Shown one piece after another: positions 10,721 through 24,539 of a stretch of 64,000 nt of DNA; positions within the stretch are counted from its first letter, which is position 1; the number at the start of each line of letters is the position of its first letter. The translations under genes and the position numbers were made by a program. The notes under the pieces are model-generated. The model was not told the DNA's origin, did no database searches, and saw nothing but the letters and a program-made list of their open reading frames with translations. Location of the stretch: positions 162,438,809-162,502,808 of the forward strand of contig OY998175.1 of the NCBI GenBank assembly GCA_963921935.1, read 5' to 3'. Origin of the DNA: Galeruca laticollis (taxonomy: Eukaryota > Arthropoda > Insecta > Coleoptera > Chrysomelidae).

Positions 10721-10965
10721 TACGACAACGGTTCCGGTTCCTATAACGACGGTCTCTGCTCCTTCAACAACGGTATTTGCTCTTACAACTACGGTTCTTG
10801 CTTCAACGATAACGATATCTGCTCTTACAATAACGGTCCTTGCTCCTACAACAACGGTTTCTGTATTTTTCTTACAACAACGGTCCCTGTATTTTCTTAC
10901 AACAACGGTCCCTGTATTTTCTTACAACAACGGTCCCTGTATTTTCTTACAACAACGGTCCCTGC
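10720..10965 (-). repeat. 24-bp minisatellite running into the primer binding site
   Basis: About ten units of roughly 24 bp. The last four are nearly identical (ACAACGGTCCCTGTATTTTC) and units further left are increasingly diverged (AACGATATCTGCTCTTAC and similar). Each unit contains the octamer GGTCCCTG or a variant, which is also the beginning of the primer-binding-site sequence at 10958-10975. The apparent plus-strand ORF here is only the repeat being read through. Confidence 0.85.
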
Positions 10966-10975
10966 TCGGGCGCCA
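10958..10975 (-). other. gypsy-1 primer binding site, tRNA-Lys(UUU)-like
   Basis: The plus strand reads GTCCCTGCTCGGGCGCCA, three bases from the LTR end. This matches the 3' end of animal tRNA-Lys(UUU) including CCA at 17 of 18 positions as I recall that tRNA. The minus strand would therefore anneal to that tRNA to prime minus-strand DNA synthesis. Confidence 0.8.
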
Positions 10976-10978
10976 TTT

Positions 10979-12540
10979 TGTGACGTGCATCCTTTCCTCA
11001 AAAGAATTACGGACGTCACTATGACCCCCGCGGCTTTACTATCTACCAGATTTTCTCGGGCGCCAGATTTTTGGGATGGTTTACTCCACTGAACTCTCGA
11101 AAATGGTAGCGTCAAGAGTTACCAGGGTAGCAACAGATGGAGGTTAAGTAATTCCAGGTGTCTGTTGTTCTAGACCCCTATGCCGTGCGAAGTGGGAAAC
11201 AAGCTTTAATTGTTTACCACTGTCGGAAAATGAAACTACCTGTGCTTTATGAAATTTTACAATTTATTTCGACTTCGAAATAATTAGAGAAAAGGAAAAT
11301 AAAACGAACCACGTAGCTTTATATTCAAAATAACTAAATATTGAAGAAAACCCTTCAGTATTTACGATTTCTATTTAAATTACAACCCAGACCAAAGCAC
11401 TTTATTACAGAATAAATGCTTTACGATTACAAGCCTAACGTGCAAAGCTTTAAAAGTTTTCGGCGATTGCCGGTGAAAATCAGTGAAAATTTACTAGCAG
11501 TACGGTGAAAATTACACAGAGAAAGCGTTATCAAGGCACTAGCGGTGTTTTACGGGAGCGTTTCTTGGTATTTGTGTACGGCTTAGAATAGAACGGCGGT
11601 AACTAATAAATTGCCCTCGGTTTTTGTGCGGATATTACCCCGGCCGTCAGTGCTAAAATCAATCGCGTAAAGATCAGTTAGTCGGTAGAATCCGAAAACC
11701 TCTCCCTGGCGAACCTGCTATGGCAGCGAACACTCGTGATATTATTTCAGTTCATGTCTTTGAAAACCCTCGAAGGATGTCCCTGCTATGGCACCGAACA
11801 CAGACGAGGCTCCTCCAAGTTGCCTATTATCAAATATTTAAAGTCACGCTACCAAGGCCTATGGTACTAGATTGAGTAACCCCCGAAATACTTTGAGAAT
11901 CCCTCAAGAATCTACCTGCTTTGCAGCGAGGATGCTTGGGAGTTTCCCAACTATAGTTATTTTCCCCTAAAGTTAAAACCAACAGTAAATTCTTACTTAG
12001 GAATTGTACACAAATACGCGGAAAATCACTCAAATTAAACAAGCAGTAAGCAAAAATATAATCTATTAATTCAGCTACGAAAGACGCTAGGAGCAAAATG
12101 AATTTAACACAAGAAGAATTATTCACAAAATAATTTCTAAATTTGCTTACCTTGTTGGCGAAAATCAGTCGGCGTTTCGGAAACGGCGGAAAACGGCGGA
12201 ACTGTAAAAGCACAGAACTAGGAGCTACAGAGCTAAGAGAGCAACAGAGAGCAAAGGAGGCATATTCCGTCCCGTTTGCCGGATTAATCCATTCTTCTCT
12301 CGACCCCACTCAGGAGGTCCCCTACTTAACAATATTAAGAACGGCGCGGACTGATTTGCGCGAACGGTACAGTAAAGAATACATATTCAATATATACCGC
12401 AAATATATACAGCAAATAAATTTACAGCTTTTGATGAAAGAGGGGTGTATAAGTAAATAACTTAATAGTAATACCAATAAAATGAGAAACTAAAATATAT
12501 ACAGTGGGATGTCGGAACGAAAAATAGTAACATCGTTACA
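10979..12540 (-). repeat. gypsy-1 5' LTR (1562 bp)
   Basis: Aligns along its length with 4536-6354 with scattered substitutions. It has one copy of the 112-bp block and fewer GGAAAACGGC repeats. It begins TGTGACGTGC and ends TCGTTACA on the plus strand, followed by the target duplication AATA. Confidence 0.92.
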
Positions 12541-13074
12541 AATACAGATAAGTATTGTCTTATGATTTTTCCAATTAATATTTCAAAGCAACCGGCACCT
12601 TATCGCTTCACAAAAACTATCTTCCAAACTTCGTTATCTGTAACAAACAAACCTTTTTCATGCAACAAAAAACCACCCCAAACGTGTACTTTCCACTCGC
12701 TGTATCTGACCGTTAAATTTCAAACTCTCTTCTCCCATTGGTCAAATCCTCATATGATTCTCCTTCTTCCCACTCACTTTTCCGACCTATAAATATGAAT
12801 AATACCCTAATTTTAACACTTCCCAGTCATCCTTCATACACACTTCATCAGTCAACCTTCGTACATAATGGTACTATCTTTCTAATAAAATACCGGCGTT
12901 TGCTACCGGTATATCATTCTTACATTTCATTAACCATCATTCAGTTAATCTACCATGTGATAAATAGAAAAAGTGAAAAATGCTCACAAATTAGTGAACT
13001 CCTTAATTGTTCAAGCAATTGAACAAAATGTAACGTCAGTCAATAAAAACCAAGGGAAAGTGACATAATAGTTA
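12541..13074. other. Intronic stretch without a gene
   Basis: No gene. A TATA-like word (CTATAAATA) occurs at about 12788, followed by TCATCAGTCAACCTTCGTAC. This is an arrangement like an insect promoter and initiator, but no transcript unit can be attached to it. Confidence 0.3.
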
Positions 13075-13232
13075 TTTTTCGTACTTCCGGGCCTAAAGTG
13101 ACAACTTCACTCCCTTGTGACAGGTACTAAAGTGTCACATTTAATCCCTCCGGGATTAAATATTGACGAAACTCCCGGAACGATTAAATCACAAACAAAC
13201 GAATTTAAGGGATATTTTATTGAAAAATATAA

Positions 13233-14416
13233 TTAATTAGAATGGTAATTAACGTTAATATTCAAATTAATATTGTGACAGTTCGTCATATTGACCAGTC
13301 TTTCCTGGGTTAATGCAGCAGGTAACTGACGAGTAACAGATAGGTCCTTTTCATATTGAACTGGTGTTTGTTTCGAAGATCCTGCGGAAACAGGAAGTGA
13401 GAATGAGGACTGTGGCATAACTATAGTGGACGAATCGGCGACTTGACCAAATATTTTATCTGAAATTTTTTGTTTATTTTTAATAGACGATTCAATATAT
13501 CCCTCGGCCACGTTGGAGGATTTCCATCCTCCATGTCTCTTCAGCACGTCTATTGTTGCTCCCGAATCAGCTAACAAAGACGCAGATGTGCGTCTAAAAC
13601 AATGTCCCGTATAAGACGTCGCATTTTCTAATTTCAAGAAAGCTGCTATTTGCCGTGGAAATGTACCAAACATGTTTTTTCCTACTACTCGCGTAGTACA
13701 TTCTTTGTTGATGTATTGAACAAAAAATTTTGAATGAGTTGTCCCTGTCTTTCGCAATGCCACATATTTCCGAAATATCGCCACAAAACTGATGGCACTG
13801 TTTTCTGAATTTTTGATCACAAAATTTCGGTCAATTTTACTTTTGGTGTTTCTAATCGCAATTAGGAAGGAATCGCCCAAATCTCTCACATCGTCGATTT
13901 CTAAATCAACCAACTCTTTTCCACGACAAGCTCCCGCAACGCCCAAAATAAGTGCAACCTACAAAAAAATTGATTTCTTAAAATTTCTGAATATAAACAA
14001 ATTTCCAAATTTACCTTAAGCATTAAATATTTATCATCCGGAGCCTCCCGTAAGAACTGATCTACCTGCTCAGACGTGAGAATTCTTGACTTCTTTGGCT
14101 TAAATCCCTCATTTCTTCTCTTCAAAAAAGCTAATAATTTTGGAAATTTACTTATATCAATATCTTCTCTAATGTTAATAACCGATTTCAGCATTGAGTA
14201 ATGTGCCCAGAGAGTTGAGGCACAAACCGCTTTTGATTTATCATCGAAGTAGACTAACAGCGCATTTTCAGTAGGTTGTCTCACATTTTTTAAGCGGCAC
14301 CACTTTTTAAAAGCATCGTACTGCTGCTCGTATAGTTTTCTAGATTTCGGTGGTAACAATTCTTCACCTACTTCGGCTGCTCTTTTATCAATATCAGATA
14401 CACCTTCTTCACTCAT
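13233..14416 (-). CDS. Crypton-like tyrosine recombinase (two exons)
   Basis: ATG at 14416; exon 1 is 14416-14015 and exon 2 is 13958-13233. They are joined across a 56-bp intron with GTAAAT donor and TTTTTTTGTAG acceptor, in phase 0, giving about 375 residues with no stop. The N-terminal half is a helical core-binding domain (SRKLYEQQYDAFKKWCRL; AHYSMLKSVINIRE). The C-terminal half holds the full catalytic set of tyrosine recombinases: Arg146 (GACRGKEL), His253 and Arg256 (TGHCFRRTSASLLA), His276 and Trp279 (LKRHGGWKSS) and the nucleophile Tyr288 (AEGYIES). A likely AATAAA lies 12 nt past the stop (13221-13216, minus). It would cut and rejoin DNA through a 3'-phosphotyrosine link. It could also be a domesticated gene, but the repetitive setting favours a transposon. 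Confidence 0.82.
13959..14014 (-). other. 56-bp intron of the recombinase gene
   Basis: Donor AAG|GTAAAT at 14014 and acceptor TGTAG| at 13959. Removal joins MLK to VALILGVAGACRG in frame, restoring a standard tyrosine-recombinase strand-helix order. Without splicing the frame closes. Confidence 0.8.
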
Positions 14417-14618
14417 GATACCAATAATTATCAATAACAATGTTTCTTTACAATGACACTAGTAATGACAATGTTTCTAAATTATAACTGTCACAACGCA
14501 ATGTTACTATGGTAACTTATTTTAAAGACAGTTTATTAAATGAGTTGAAGAGAGAAAAAACTGATTGAAATTATTGAAATAATTAATAAAATCATACCGG
14601 AAGTACGAAAAGTATCGT

Positions 14619-14735
14619 ATATACCTTGCGACTGAAGTACATTTAATCCTTCAGGTAAATTATGGCCCTCCCTGCGGTCGGGCCATAAACTTTACCTTCA
14701 GGATTAAATGTACTACTTCAGTCCCGCGGTATATA
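14619..14735. repeat. Large palindrome (arms about 55 bp)
   Basis: Left arm from TATACC through GACTGAAGTACATTTAATCC and TTATGGCCC; right arm GGGCCATAAA through GGATTAAATGTACTACTTCAG to GGTATATA; loop near TCCCTGCGGTC. A few mismatches and one 3-nt insertion. It directly abuts the recombinase unit on the side of the gene start. Confidence 0.85.
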
Positions 14736-14740
14736 ATATA

Positions 14741-15534
14741 CTATTATTGAACCATCTTAACATACATAAGTAATACAGTAACAAAAATAAGGTCATTCGA
14801 GTTAAACAGTGTAAAATACAAACTTCCCGTTCTATTTAATATCTCAACACAAGCAAAAGAGAGATATTAAATCAACCGCTACTCTCATTCTTTTTTGGAG
14901 ATAAAATGACATTTTTTCATGTTACGATAGGTTATATACTTTCATGCAAAAATTTTCAGCTCACCGCGTTATTGCCATATTTCTCTTGCCCAAGAATAAA
15001 GATTTCTCATTGGCTGCTGTTTCCTGTATAAGTCGTAGTGAAATTAAAACCTAATTAAATTCTCGTTTTTCAGAGCCACTCTGAACAAAACACTTTCATT
15101 TCAGTCTTTATTATTACTTTTCCGCCCAACTTATCTAATATGCGAGAAAAGTATTGGTTTACCTCAAAAAGTTGGAATTTTGAAAAATAAAATAATAGAG
15201 GATTGGAAGTTAAAGTTAAAGATTGGAGTCCTTCCAAAATCAAAGTTCCCAAGACTTTTGGCATCAACGTTACTAGCTGTGTGATTCAGCCACTGTGAAA
15301 ATATGAAATCAGGTTTTAATACCTGCGGCATCCATCCTTTCGATCGAGAGAAGCAGTTCTAAAAAAATTCCTAAGCCACAGGACCAAAATGAAAGATTGC
15401 TGTCTGAAAATTCATGGACAACTGCACTAGATACTAATCTTCAGGAATCACGAGACGGCAGCAGCGCTAATACTGATAGGAATGCCAATCCCAGACAAGG
15501 AAAATGATTTAATGTTCCTGCAGGGAAAAGTATA
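14741..15534. other. Stretch without a gene; part repeated at 40.9 kb
   Basis: No gene. The block at about 15109-15185 (containing CTAATATGCGA and GTATTGGTTTACC) recurs at about 40935-41010, next to a LINE RT scrap, so it is probably from a common repeat family. The remaining sequence was not recognised. Confidence 0.45.
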
Positions 15535-15974
15535 GTGCCAGAAGATCTCGTTAGTGAGAAAAGACGTGAGGAAAGTGACAGAGATTTAAATGAAGAGTTG
15601 GATGTTCCAATTCAAGAGTTAGATGTTCCAATGGACGACATTGATGAAGAAATAGAGGAACGCGAGAATTTTTATAGCGGCAAAGATTATGATGATGGTG
15701 CCGGTACACAGTTGAAAAAAATTATTTCGTTTTGGTAAAATATCCCGCAGAAAAAAGAATTCGACTTTATGTTGGCCAAATAGTGGATTTTGCTAACAAT
15801 GATGAAGTTGTTATAAATTTTTTTAAAAAACACCCATTTATAAAACAGGCCTTTTTACATTTCCCGTTTTTTTTTGCTTCAAAAGAAAACATTTTATCAA
15901 AGTTGATTGCATTAACAATTCGTAGAGATAGATACATTTTTCCAGAGATAAATGATCGTAACGATATAGAATAA
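15535..15974 (+). pseudogene. Unrecognised acidic protein fragment, frameshifted
   Basis: Two consecutive plus-strand frames read as one broken gene. The first (15535-15735) is acidic with a twofold VPIQELDVPMDD repeat. After a shift near 15720, the second reads YFVLVKYPAEKRIRLYVGQI, then FANNDEVVINFFKK, and ends RDRYIFPEINDRNDIE. The second part resembles a small beta-rich C-terminal domain (VLVK...YYVGQ...FL+...FIFP) that I have seen at the end of many uncharacterised insect transposon-associated proteins. I cannot name the family. Confidence 0.4.
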
Positions 15975-16198
15975 AAACAAATTAAACTGTTCGGTGAAAG
16001 TTCCTAGTGCCTACCTAATATGTGTTTATTTTTATCTGTGTTGATTCATATAAAATATAAATAGTTTTTGTAAGAATAAAGATTTTATGTTGCTTTAAAA
16101 GTTAATAAAGAGGTTGATTATATTATATTCTTGAAGTTTTTTGCATTTGGTGAGTAGAAAATGTTCTTTTTTAATAAACTACGGTCGAATATACCCCT
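15975..16198. other. AT-rich flank of the BEL/Pao insertion
   Basis: No gene. It ends in CCCCT (16194-16198), the left copy of the BEL target duplication. Confidence 0.6.
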
Positions 16199-16715
16199 TG
16201 TTTTGCGTTTTCCTCTTTAATGTTGGAAGAGCAAAGTGCGGAATGTCGTATTCTCCTTTATGGCAATGTGCTCTGAAGGACCAATCGTCGTAATATGACG
16301 ATAATGAATGCTTTTAGATGTATGAATTGGTTGTTATGTGAAAATGAAATTCGATGGTTTCATACACTTTTCTTTATATTTTTATTATTTACATTTTCTT
16401 CTTTATATACCCGCGTCACAATGAAGAATTCACAAATGCTTATTTTTTTCACGTTTTTATCAAATTTATGACAATATGTGTCGTTAGATTTTTTATTGCT
16501 TTTTTATGACTCGATTAACAACGTTTTTTTCATATATCATGAAATGAATGAATATGGGTTGTTATGGATATTTTATATGTCGTTTAAAGTGGGTGATAAC
16601 AAGGAAAGTTATGTGAGAATGTAACCAATGGGAAATAGAGATTTAAATGAAACTGTCATATGACTGTTGAAACTCAGTCGATGCATATGGTTTTGTGGGC
16701 AAAGAAATTGATATA
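16199..16715 (-). repeat. BEL 3' LTR, distal part
   Basis: Aligns with 39686-40200 of the 5' LTR from TGTTTTGCGTTTTCC onward. It lacks a short block present at about 39930 of the other copy and has few other differences. It is cut at the TA where the mariner inserted. Confidence 0.9.
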
Positions 16716-16994
16716 CAGTGTGTCTCAAGTTATCATATACAGGCAATATCACGCTTAATTTAAAAGATAATCCAATACTGTAACAACTGTTGTGAATGGC
16801 ATCAAAATTCCCTCCTAATGACGTATCAGAAACATTATTTTACATATCAGTCCTTTGACAGCCACCCCTCACTTTATATTGGCACCCCCTGTATATTTTC
16901 GTTGAAAATTGCTTGTCACTCTATTTGGAACTCTATTTGGAATACAATGATATAACATACCTGTTGGTTTTTTATTATTAGCACCAAAAAAATT

Positions 16995-17400
16995 AACATT
17001 TTGTAATTTCTAAATTTCCTTATTAAAAGCGCTCTTGTGCACGCATCCTGAATCATAGTTGTTGTAATACTACGACATGCCTCACGAATGCGTTCTTTAA
17101 GATCATCTTAATCTACAGGCTGTGTTCGATATACTAATTCTTTAAGATAACCGCACAAAAAAAGTCCAGTGGCGTTAGATCGAGCGAGCAGGGATGCCAA
17201 GCTATAGGTCCGTAATTACCTATCCAACTGTTGTGATGGAGATACTTCGCAACAATGCCTGCATTATGTGGTGGAGCATCATCCTGTTACCAGATCATTA
17301 TATTTCGCTCTTTCAAAGGAATGTCTTCCATAAGTTCAGCTAATTTATTTTCAAGAAAATCAAAACATCTCGTAAAAGTATGGCACATACAAATAACCAT
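16995..17400 (-). pseudogene. mariner transposase, C-terminal part of catalytic domain
   Basis: On the minus strand, after LENKLAELMEDIPLKERNIM and a stop, reads QDDAPPHNAGIVAKYL (the second catalytic Asp block, usually QQDGAPPH). WIGNYGPIAWHPCSLDLTPL and DFFLCGYLKELVYRTQPVD follow, holding the third acidic residue in SLDLTPLDFF. Two or more in-frame stops disable it. It continues the HTH part at 23820-23400 once the LINE and Dong inserts are removed. Confidence 0.8.
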
Positions 17401-20561
<3,161 letters not shown>

Positions 20562-20633
<72 letters not shown>

Positions 20634-20640
20634 GATAGAT
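20562..20640. repeat. (AAT)n then (GATA)n microsatellite
   Basis: About 24 AAT units followed by four GATA units (AGATAGATAGATAGATGG). The latter mark the 3' terminus of the minus-strand LINE that follows. The tract is thus both the 3' flank of the Dong-like element and the tail of that LINE. Confidence 0.9.
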
Positions 20641-21739
20641 AGATAGATGGTTTATTGACCCCATTCACATACATAGTACATTAGAAGTCAGTGAGTAGTA
20701 CATATGAACACATTTTACAAAGTAAAAATATTAAAAATTGTACAGTGACAAATTTAAAATATAATCAAAATAATAGAAAGTGAAAAGTTGACATAAATAC
20801 AGACATACATTTCATAAAGTTAAAATATTGACGAAATATAACAATTTTAAAATATAAAATAAGGTAAGAAATAATTGAACGTAAAAATTAAATTAAACAA
20901 AACGAACAAATATATAAGCATTAAGCCCGGGTATTCAACTCCTCCAAAAACTCATCAACTGTATAAAAACAATAATTCAACAGAAATGACTTAGCAAAAT
21001 GCTTAAATTGAACTCTCGTCATATCACTTATATTTATATGTTCAAAATATTTTACAAATGAATTGTACAATGTAACATCCAACTTATTATTTTTTGTTGT
21101 TTTCAGTCTTGACTTGAGAATGACAATGTCTTTACTATTTCTAGTGTCATAATTATGAATATCTGCATGTTTAGTCAGAACATATCGATTTTTATGTGTT
21201 TCAATCAACACTTCCAAAATATACAAGCACGGAAGCGGCAATATTTCAAGTTTTTTGAATATTGTTTTACAATTAGTGTTTCTTGGTGCATTGTAAATTA
21301 TTCTAACTACAGATTTCTGTAGCACAAATACTTTGTGCACTGATGTGCTGCTACCCCATAGCATAATACCATAAGTTAAATTGCTATGAAACAGTGAATA
21401 ATATACGGATTTTAACAAATGAGTTGGTATACATGATTTTAATTGACGAATTACAAAAACTTGGCTCGCTAATTTTGAACAAAGGTAGTCAACATGAGGT
21501 GACCAACTTAAATTTGTGTCCAAATGAATGCCCAGTAATTTAACTGGCTCTGATTTTATAGCCCATTTATCTAAACTAAAAAGAATGTGTTTAGTTTTAG
21601 TGTCGTTGAGTTTCAACTTATTTGCCAGGAACCACTGATTCAACAAAATATTATCACCAGCTTGTGTGCCATCAGATAAAGTTGTAGTATCGTCAGCGAA
21701 TAAAATACAAAATGTGTCAATAGCCTCTGGTAAATCGTT

Positions 21740-21742
<3 letters not shown>
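20633..21742 (-). mobile_element. LINE-B: CR1/jockey-like retrotransposon, 5' truncated
   Basis: 3' UTR at 20640-20920, then a minus-strand frame at 20921-21745 holding the end of the RT palm and thumb: NDLPEAIDTFCILFADDTTTL (F-A-D-D catalytic motif), KLLGIHLDTNLSWSPHVDYL and YGIMLWGSSTSVHKVFVLQK, with a C-terminal region to the stop at 20921. No stops within. The 5' end is truncated at a (TA)n tract. APE-type clade; exact clade (CR1, jockey or a relative) uncertain. Confidence 0.8.

Positions 21743-21802
<60 letters not shown>
21743..21802. repeat. (TA)n then (ATA)n microsatellite between two LINEs
   Basis: (TA)22 followed by about five ATA units. The ATA part is the 3' tail of LINE-C read on the minus strand (ATTATTATT). 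Confidence 0.9.
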
Positions 21803-23395
21803 ATTTATTCGTATTTGCATACAGCAGCCACCCACAGATGGATATACACGTCAGTTTTAATTTTAAAAGTTAATCGAGTATGCAGCATAAGCTAAGACAT
21901 TTAAAATTAGGATTAATACATAAAGATACAAAATATAACATTTGCATTTACACATAAATAAACTGAATAACATTTACAAACCAGGTAAAAGACTATGAGC
22001 TGATAATTTGAGTAAATGAAACCCGATATACAATTTGGGGTGAACATGCTATGCCATTATAGCAAGCTAGATTCATAGTACTCGTTTAGATTATAATAAG
22101 CCCCTTGCAACAATATGCGTTTTATTGACGATTTCAACTTGGTTAGATTCATTTTTCTCGAGGTAGATGATTGTAAAATTTGATTCCCAAATAGTCCGGT
22201 GATTTTTCAGTACGAGATAGATTGTGTCTAATGATATCAAAATCATGAGCATTCGTGGTAAAATATGTATGATAATCAGAATGTGTTAGAAACCTTAGAG
22301 AGTTGTTTTAACATAAAGGAGAGTTTTGTATATTAGGATAGATGGTAGGGTTAAGATATTATTCTCTTTAAATATTTGTCAGCATGTGTTACCATGTGGA
22401 ATATTAAAGATAAGTCTCAATATTCTTTTCTGTTTGATAAAAAAATTTTCCGAGCCAACAGCATTACCCCATAGACAGATATTATATGTAAGATGACTAT
22501 ACACCAAAGAATAGTACACACTAATGAGCGTATTCAAATTCAATGTTTTCTTCAGTTGTAAAATGGCATACAAATCTGAGTTGAGTTTCTTACTGGTATG
22601 CTCTATTTGTTTATCCCAGCTCACAAACTCATCCAAATTAACACCCAGAAATTTAATTTCAGTTACACAGGCGATATCAGTCATAGTGATGCGTAAAATA
22701 TTTCTCCTGTATCTAAAGTTCATATATGCTGTCTTTTCAAGATTTAATTTGATCGAATTTTGATTATACCAGTTCTGGAACGTGTTGACAACGCGTTTTG
22801 TTTTTTGATACAATTCCTCAGGAGTCTATGCAGAAACCACCACCGAAGAATCGTCTGCATACATTATTAGTGTATCGCCAATGCAGTCGGGTAGATCATT
22901 AATAAAGATAAGAAACAGAAGTGGCCCAAGCACAGACCCCTGTGGAACGCCCATATCAGTATCCACTATATCAGATTTCTCGTCTATTATCTGAACATAA
23001 AACTTTCGCTCAGATAAATATGACCCTAGTAAGTCAAGCATAGGACCTCTTATATCAACAGCGTATAATTTATCTTTAAGAAATTCAATCTTAAGGCTAT
23101 CAAATACTCTCGTGAGGTCGAAGAATACTCCCTCAACTGCCTGAGCCTTGTCTAGATTCTTGTACACCCTATCCATAAATTAAATTACTGTTCCTTCTGT
23201 CGATCTTCCCGAACGAAAGCCATGTTGATTGGGGGACAGAATGATGAATTTTTCTAGGAAATGTGTGAGTCTACTGTGATATATACGCTCAAATATTTTT
23301 GAGATGTCATTTAACAGTGAAATTGGTCTATAGTTATCAGCACAAGTAGCATCCAGTTTTTAATAAACAGGAATCACTTTACCTTATTTTAGGAA
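21800..23395 (-). mobile_element. LINE-C: second CR1/jockey-like retrotransposon, 5' truncated
   Basis: Minus-strand RT blocks: CADNYRPISLLNDISKIFERI (about 23330), an in-frame stop, then 23176-22826 with GVFFDLTRVFDSL, GVPQGSVLGPLLFLIFINDL and MYADDSSVVV (Y-A-D-D motif). 22813-22379 holds LNLEKTAYMNF, KFLGVNLDEFVSWDKQI and YNICLWGNA. A stop separates the last two frames at about 22820. The 3' UTR runs to the ATT tail at 21800. The element cuts the mariner transposase at about 23395. Confidence 0.8.
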
Positions 23396-23399
23396 TAAC

Positions 23400-23820
23400 A
23401 GACACCATACATTTATACTCCAAACTGTTTGAAAACGAGTTGAACGAACCTAGTGAGGATTAGAGATATGAATTCTAATCTTCTGTATAAATCAGTAGTC
23501 CTCAGTCCTTGAACTGAATGTAGTTTAAATGGGTGATATTTGTGTTACTTCAAAATCCTCTGTATCGGGCTCTTACTTATTCCCATTTCTTCAGCTATAT
23601 TTCTAACAGAAGTATGAGGATTGATACCAACATACGCAAGTACATTAATTACATTATCATCAGTTCTCACTGGATATCGGTGCGGTGCACGGTTTTTGTT
23701 TTGGAACGAACAGCTGCGCATCTTCCGTTCCAATTTAGTAAACACCATGTGTGATACCGAGGACGTTGAGGAAAACGTTCTTGATATAAACGGCCCGTTC
23801 ATCAAGCATTTTTCCTGCAT
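23400..23820 (-). pseudogene. mariner transposase, N-terminal HTH part
   Basis: The minus-strand frame includes NAHRYPV-like RAPHRYPVRTDDNVINVLAY and NPHTSVRNIAEEMGISKSPI followed by QRILK. This is the helix-turn-helix block of mariner transposases that binds the inverted repeat. A stop replaces the residue after QRILK, then HKYHPFKLHSVQGL continues to a break at about 23400, where LINE-C begins. The catalytic remainder is at 16995-17400. Confidence 0.75.
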
Positions 23821-24403
23821 TAACCATAAACCAATAGCATATTAATGTACTCGTCTGGACTGCATGTGAATGGCATTATGCTTATAACAAGATTCATAAT
23901 TCAAATTTGTGGATAGAATAAAAATTTTATTCGTTGATTAAATTCAACACCCTTAGTACTATTTGCAAATGACTGTTGTTCTACACTTATTATTATTAAC
24001 TGTCATTCATTTTTTGACATAAAAAGCATGAGTTTTTCAAACAATAGATTAATCTACTTCTTTTTCGTGAAACTTTTAACAGCAGTGACGGAAGCAATGA
24101 GGATAATTAGGTAAATCAAAATATCATAATTTTTTTGGTACTAATAATAAAAAACCAACAAGTATGTTACATCGACGTATTCCAAATACAGTGACAAGCA
24201 ATTTTCAACGAAAATATACAGGGGGTACCATTTGAAAATAGAAAGTGAGGTGTGGATGCCAAAGGACTGTTAAATGAAATAAAGTTTCTGATGAGTCATT
24301 AGGAAGGGATTTTGATGCGATTCACAATATTTTTGACAGGATTGGATTATCTTTTGAATTAAGCGAGGTATTGCCTGTATACGATAACTTGGGACACCCT
24401 GTA

Positions 24404-24539
24404 TAGTTATATGTGGTTTTTTATATGAAATGAAGTTTGAAATGGATTTTGTAAAATTATAAAATTCAGGGTGAAGATAAAGTAATAATTTATGTAAGAG
24501 TTAACAGTAGGAAATTGAGTGTTAACTCAAATTCGTACA
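24404..24539 (-). repeat. BEL 3' LTR, proximal part
   Basis: Aligns with 40218-40357 of the 5' LTR, ending AATTCGTACA. Together with 16199-16715 it reconstitutes one LTR around the mariner. Confidence 0.9.

Larger units (their letters stand above)
4536..12540 (-). mobile_element. gypsy-1: Ty3/gypsy LTR retrotransposon with the RT-integrase core deleted
   Basis: Two LTRs (4536-6354 and 10979-12540) begin TGTGAC and end GTTACA on the plus strand. They are flanked by the same 4-bp target duplication AATA (4532-4535 and 12541-12544). Coding parts run on the minus strand: gag (9445-8740), protease (to about 8028), a repeat-rich linker, the very start of the RT region (about 7420) and then directly the C-terminal part of integrase (7428-7024). 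Thus RT, RNase H and the integrase catalytic core are missing. A tRNA-Lys-type primer binding site lies by the 5' LTR and a polypurine tract by the 3' LTR. Gag is frameshifted, so this copy would need proteins in trans. Confidence 0.9.
13075..14740 (-). mobile_element. Candidate Crypton-like (tyrosine-recombinase) element
   Basis: The recombinase gene is bracketed by a 15-bp inverted repeat (TTCGTACTTCCGG core, 13075-13090 and 14597-14611). Palindromic blocks centred on TTTAATCC...GGATTAAA lie on both sides: a short one at about 13138-13160 and a very large one at 14619-14735. No RT, RNase H or other ORF lies within, which argues for a Crypton-type DNA element rather than DIRS or Ngaro. True ends and a target duplication were not established. 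Confidence 0.5.

Noticed and set aside
10695..11024. Plus-strand ORF rich in Thr/Val repeats (109 aa)
   Set aside because: It is the 24-bp minisatellite and LTR start read through by chance, on the strand opposite to the element's genes.
11830..12309. 159-aa minus-strand ORF in the gypsy-1 5' LTR
   Set aside because: Lies wholly in the LTR, overlaps the tandem-repeat unit, and is not kept open in the other LTR copy.
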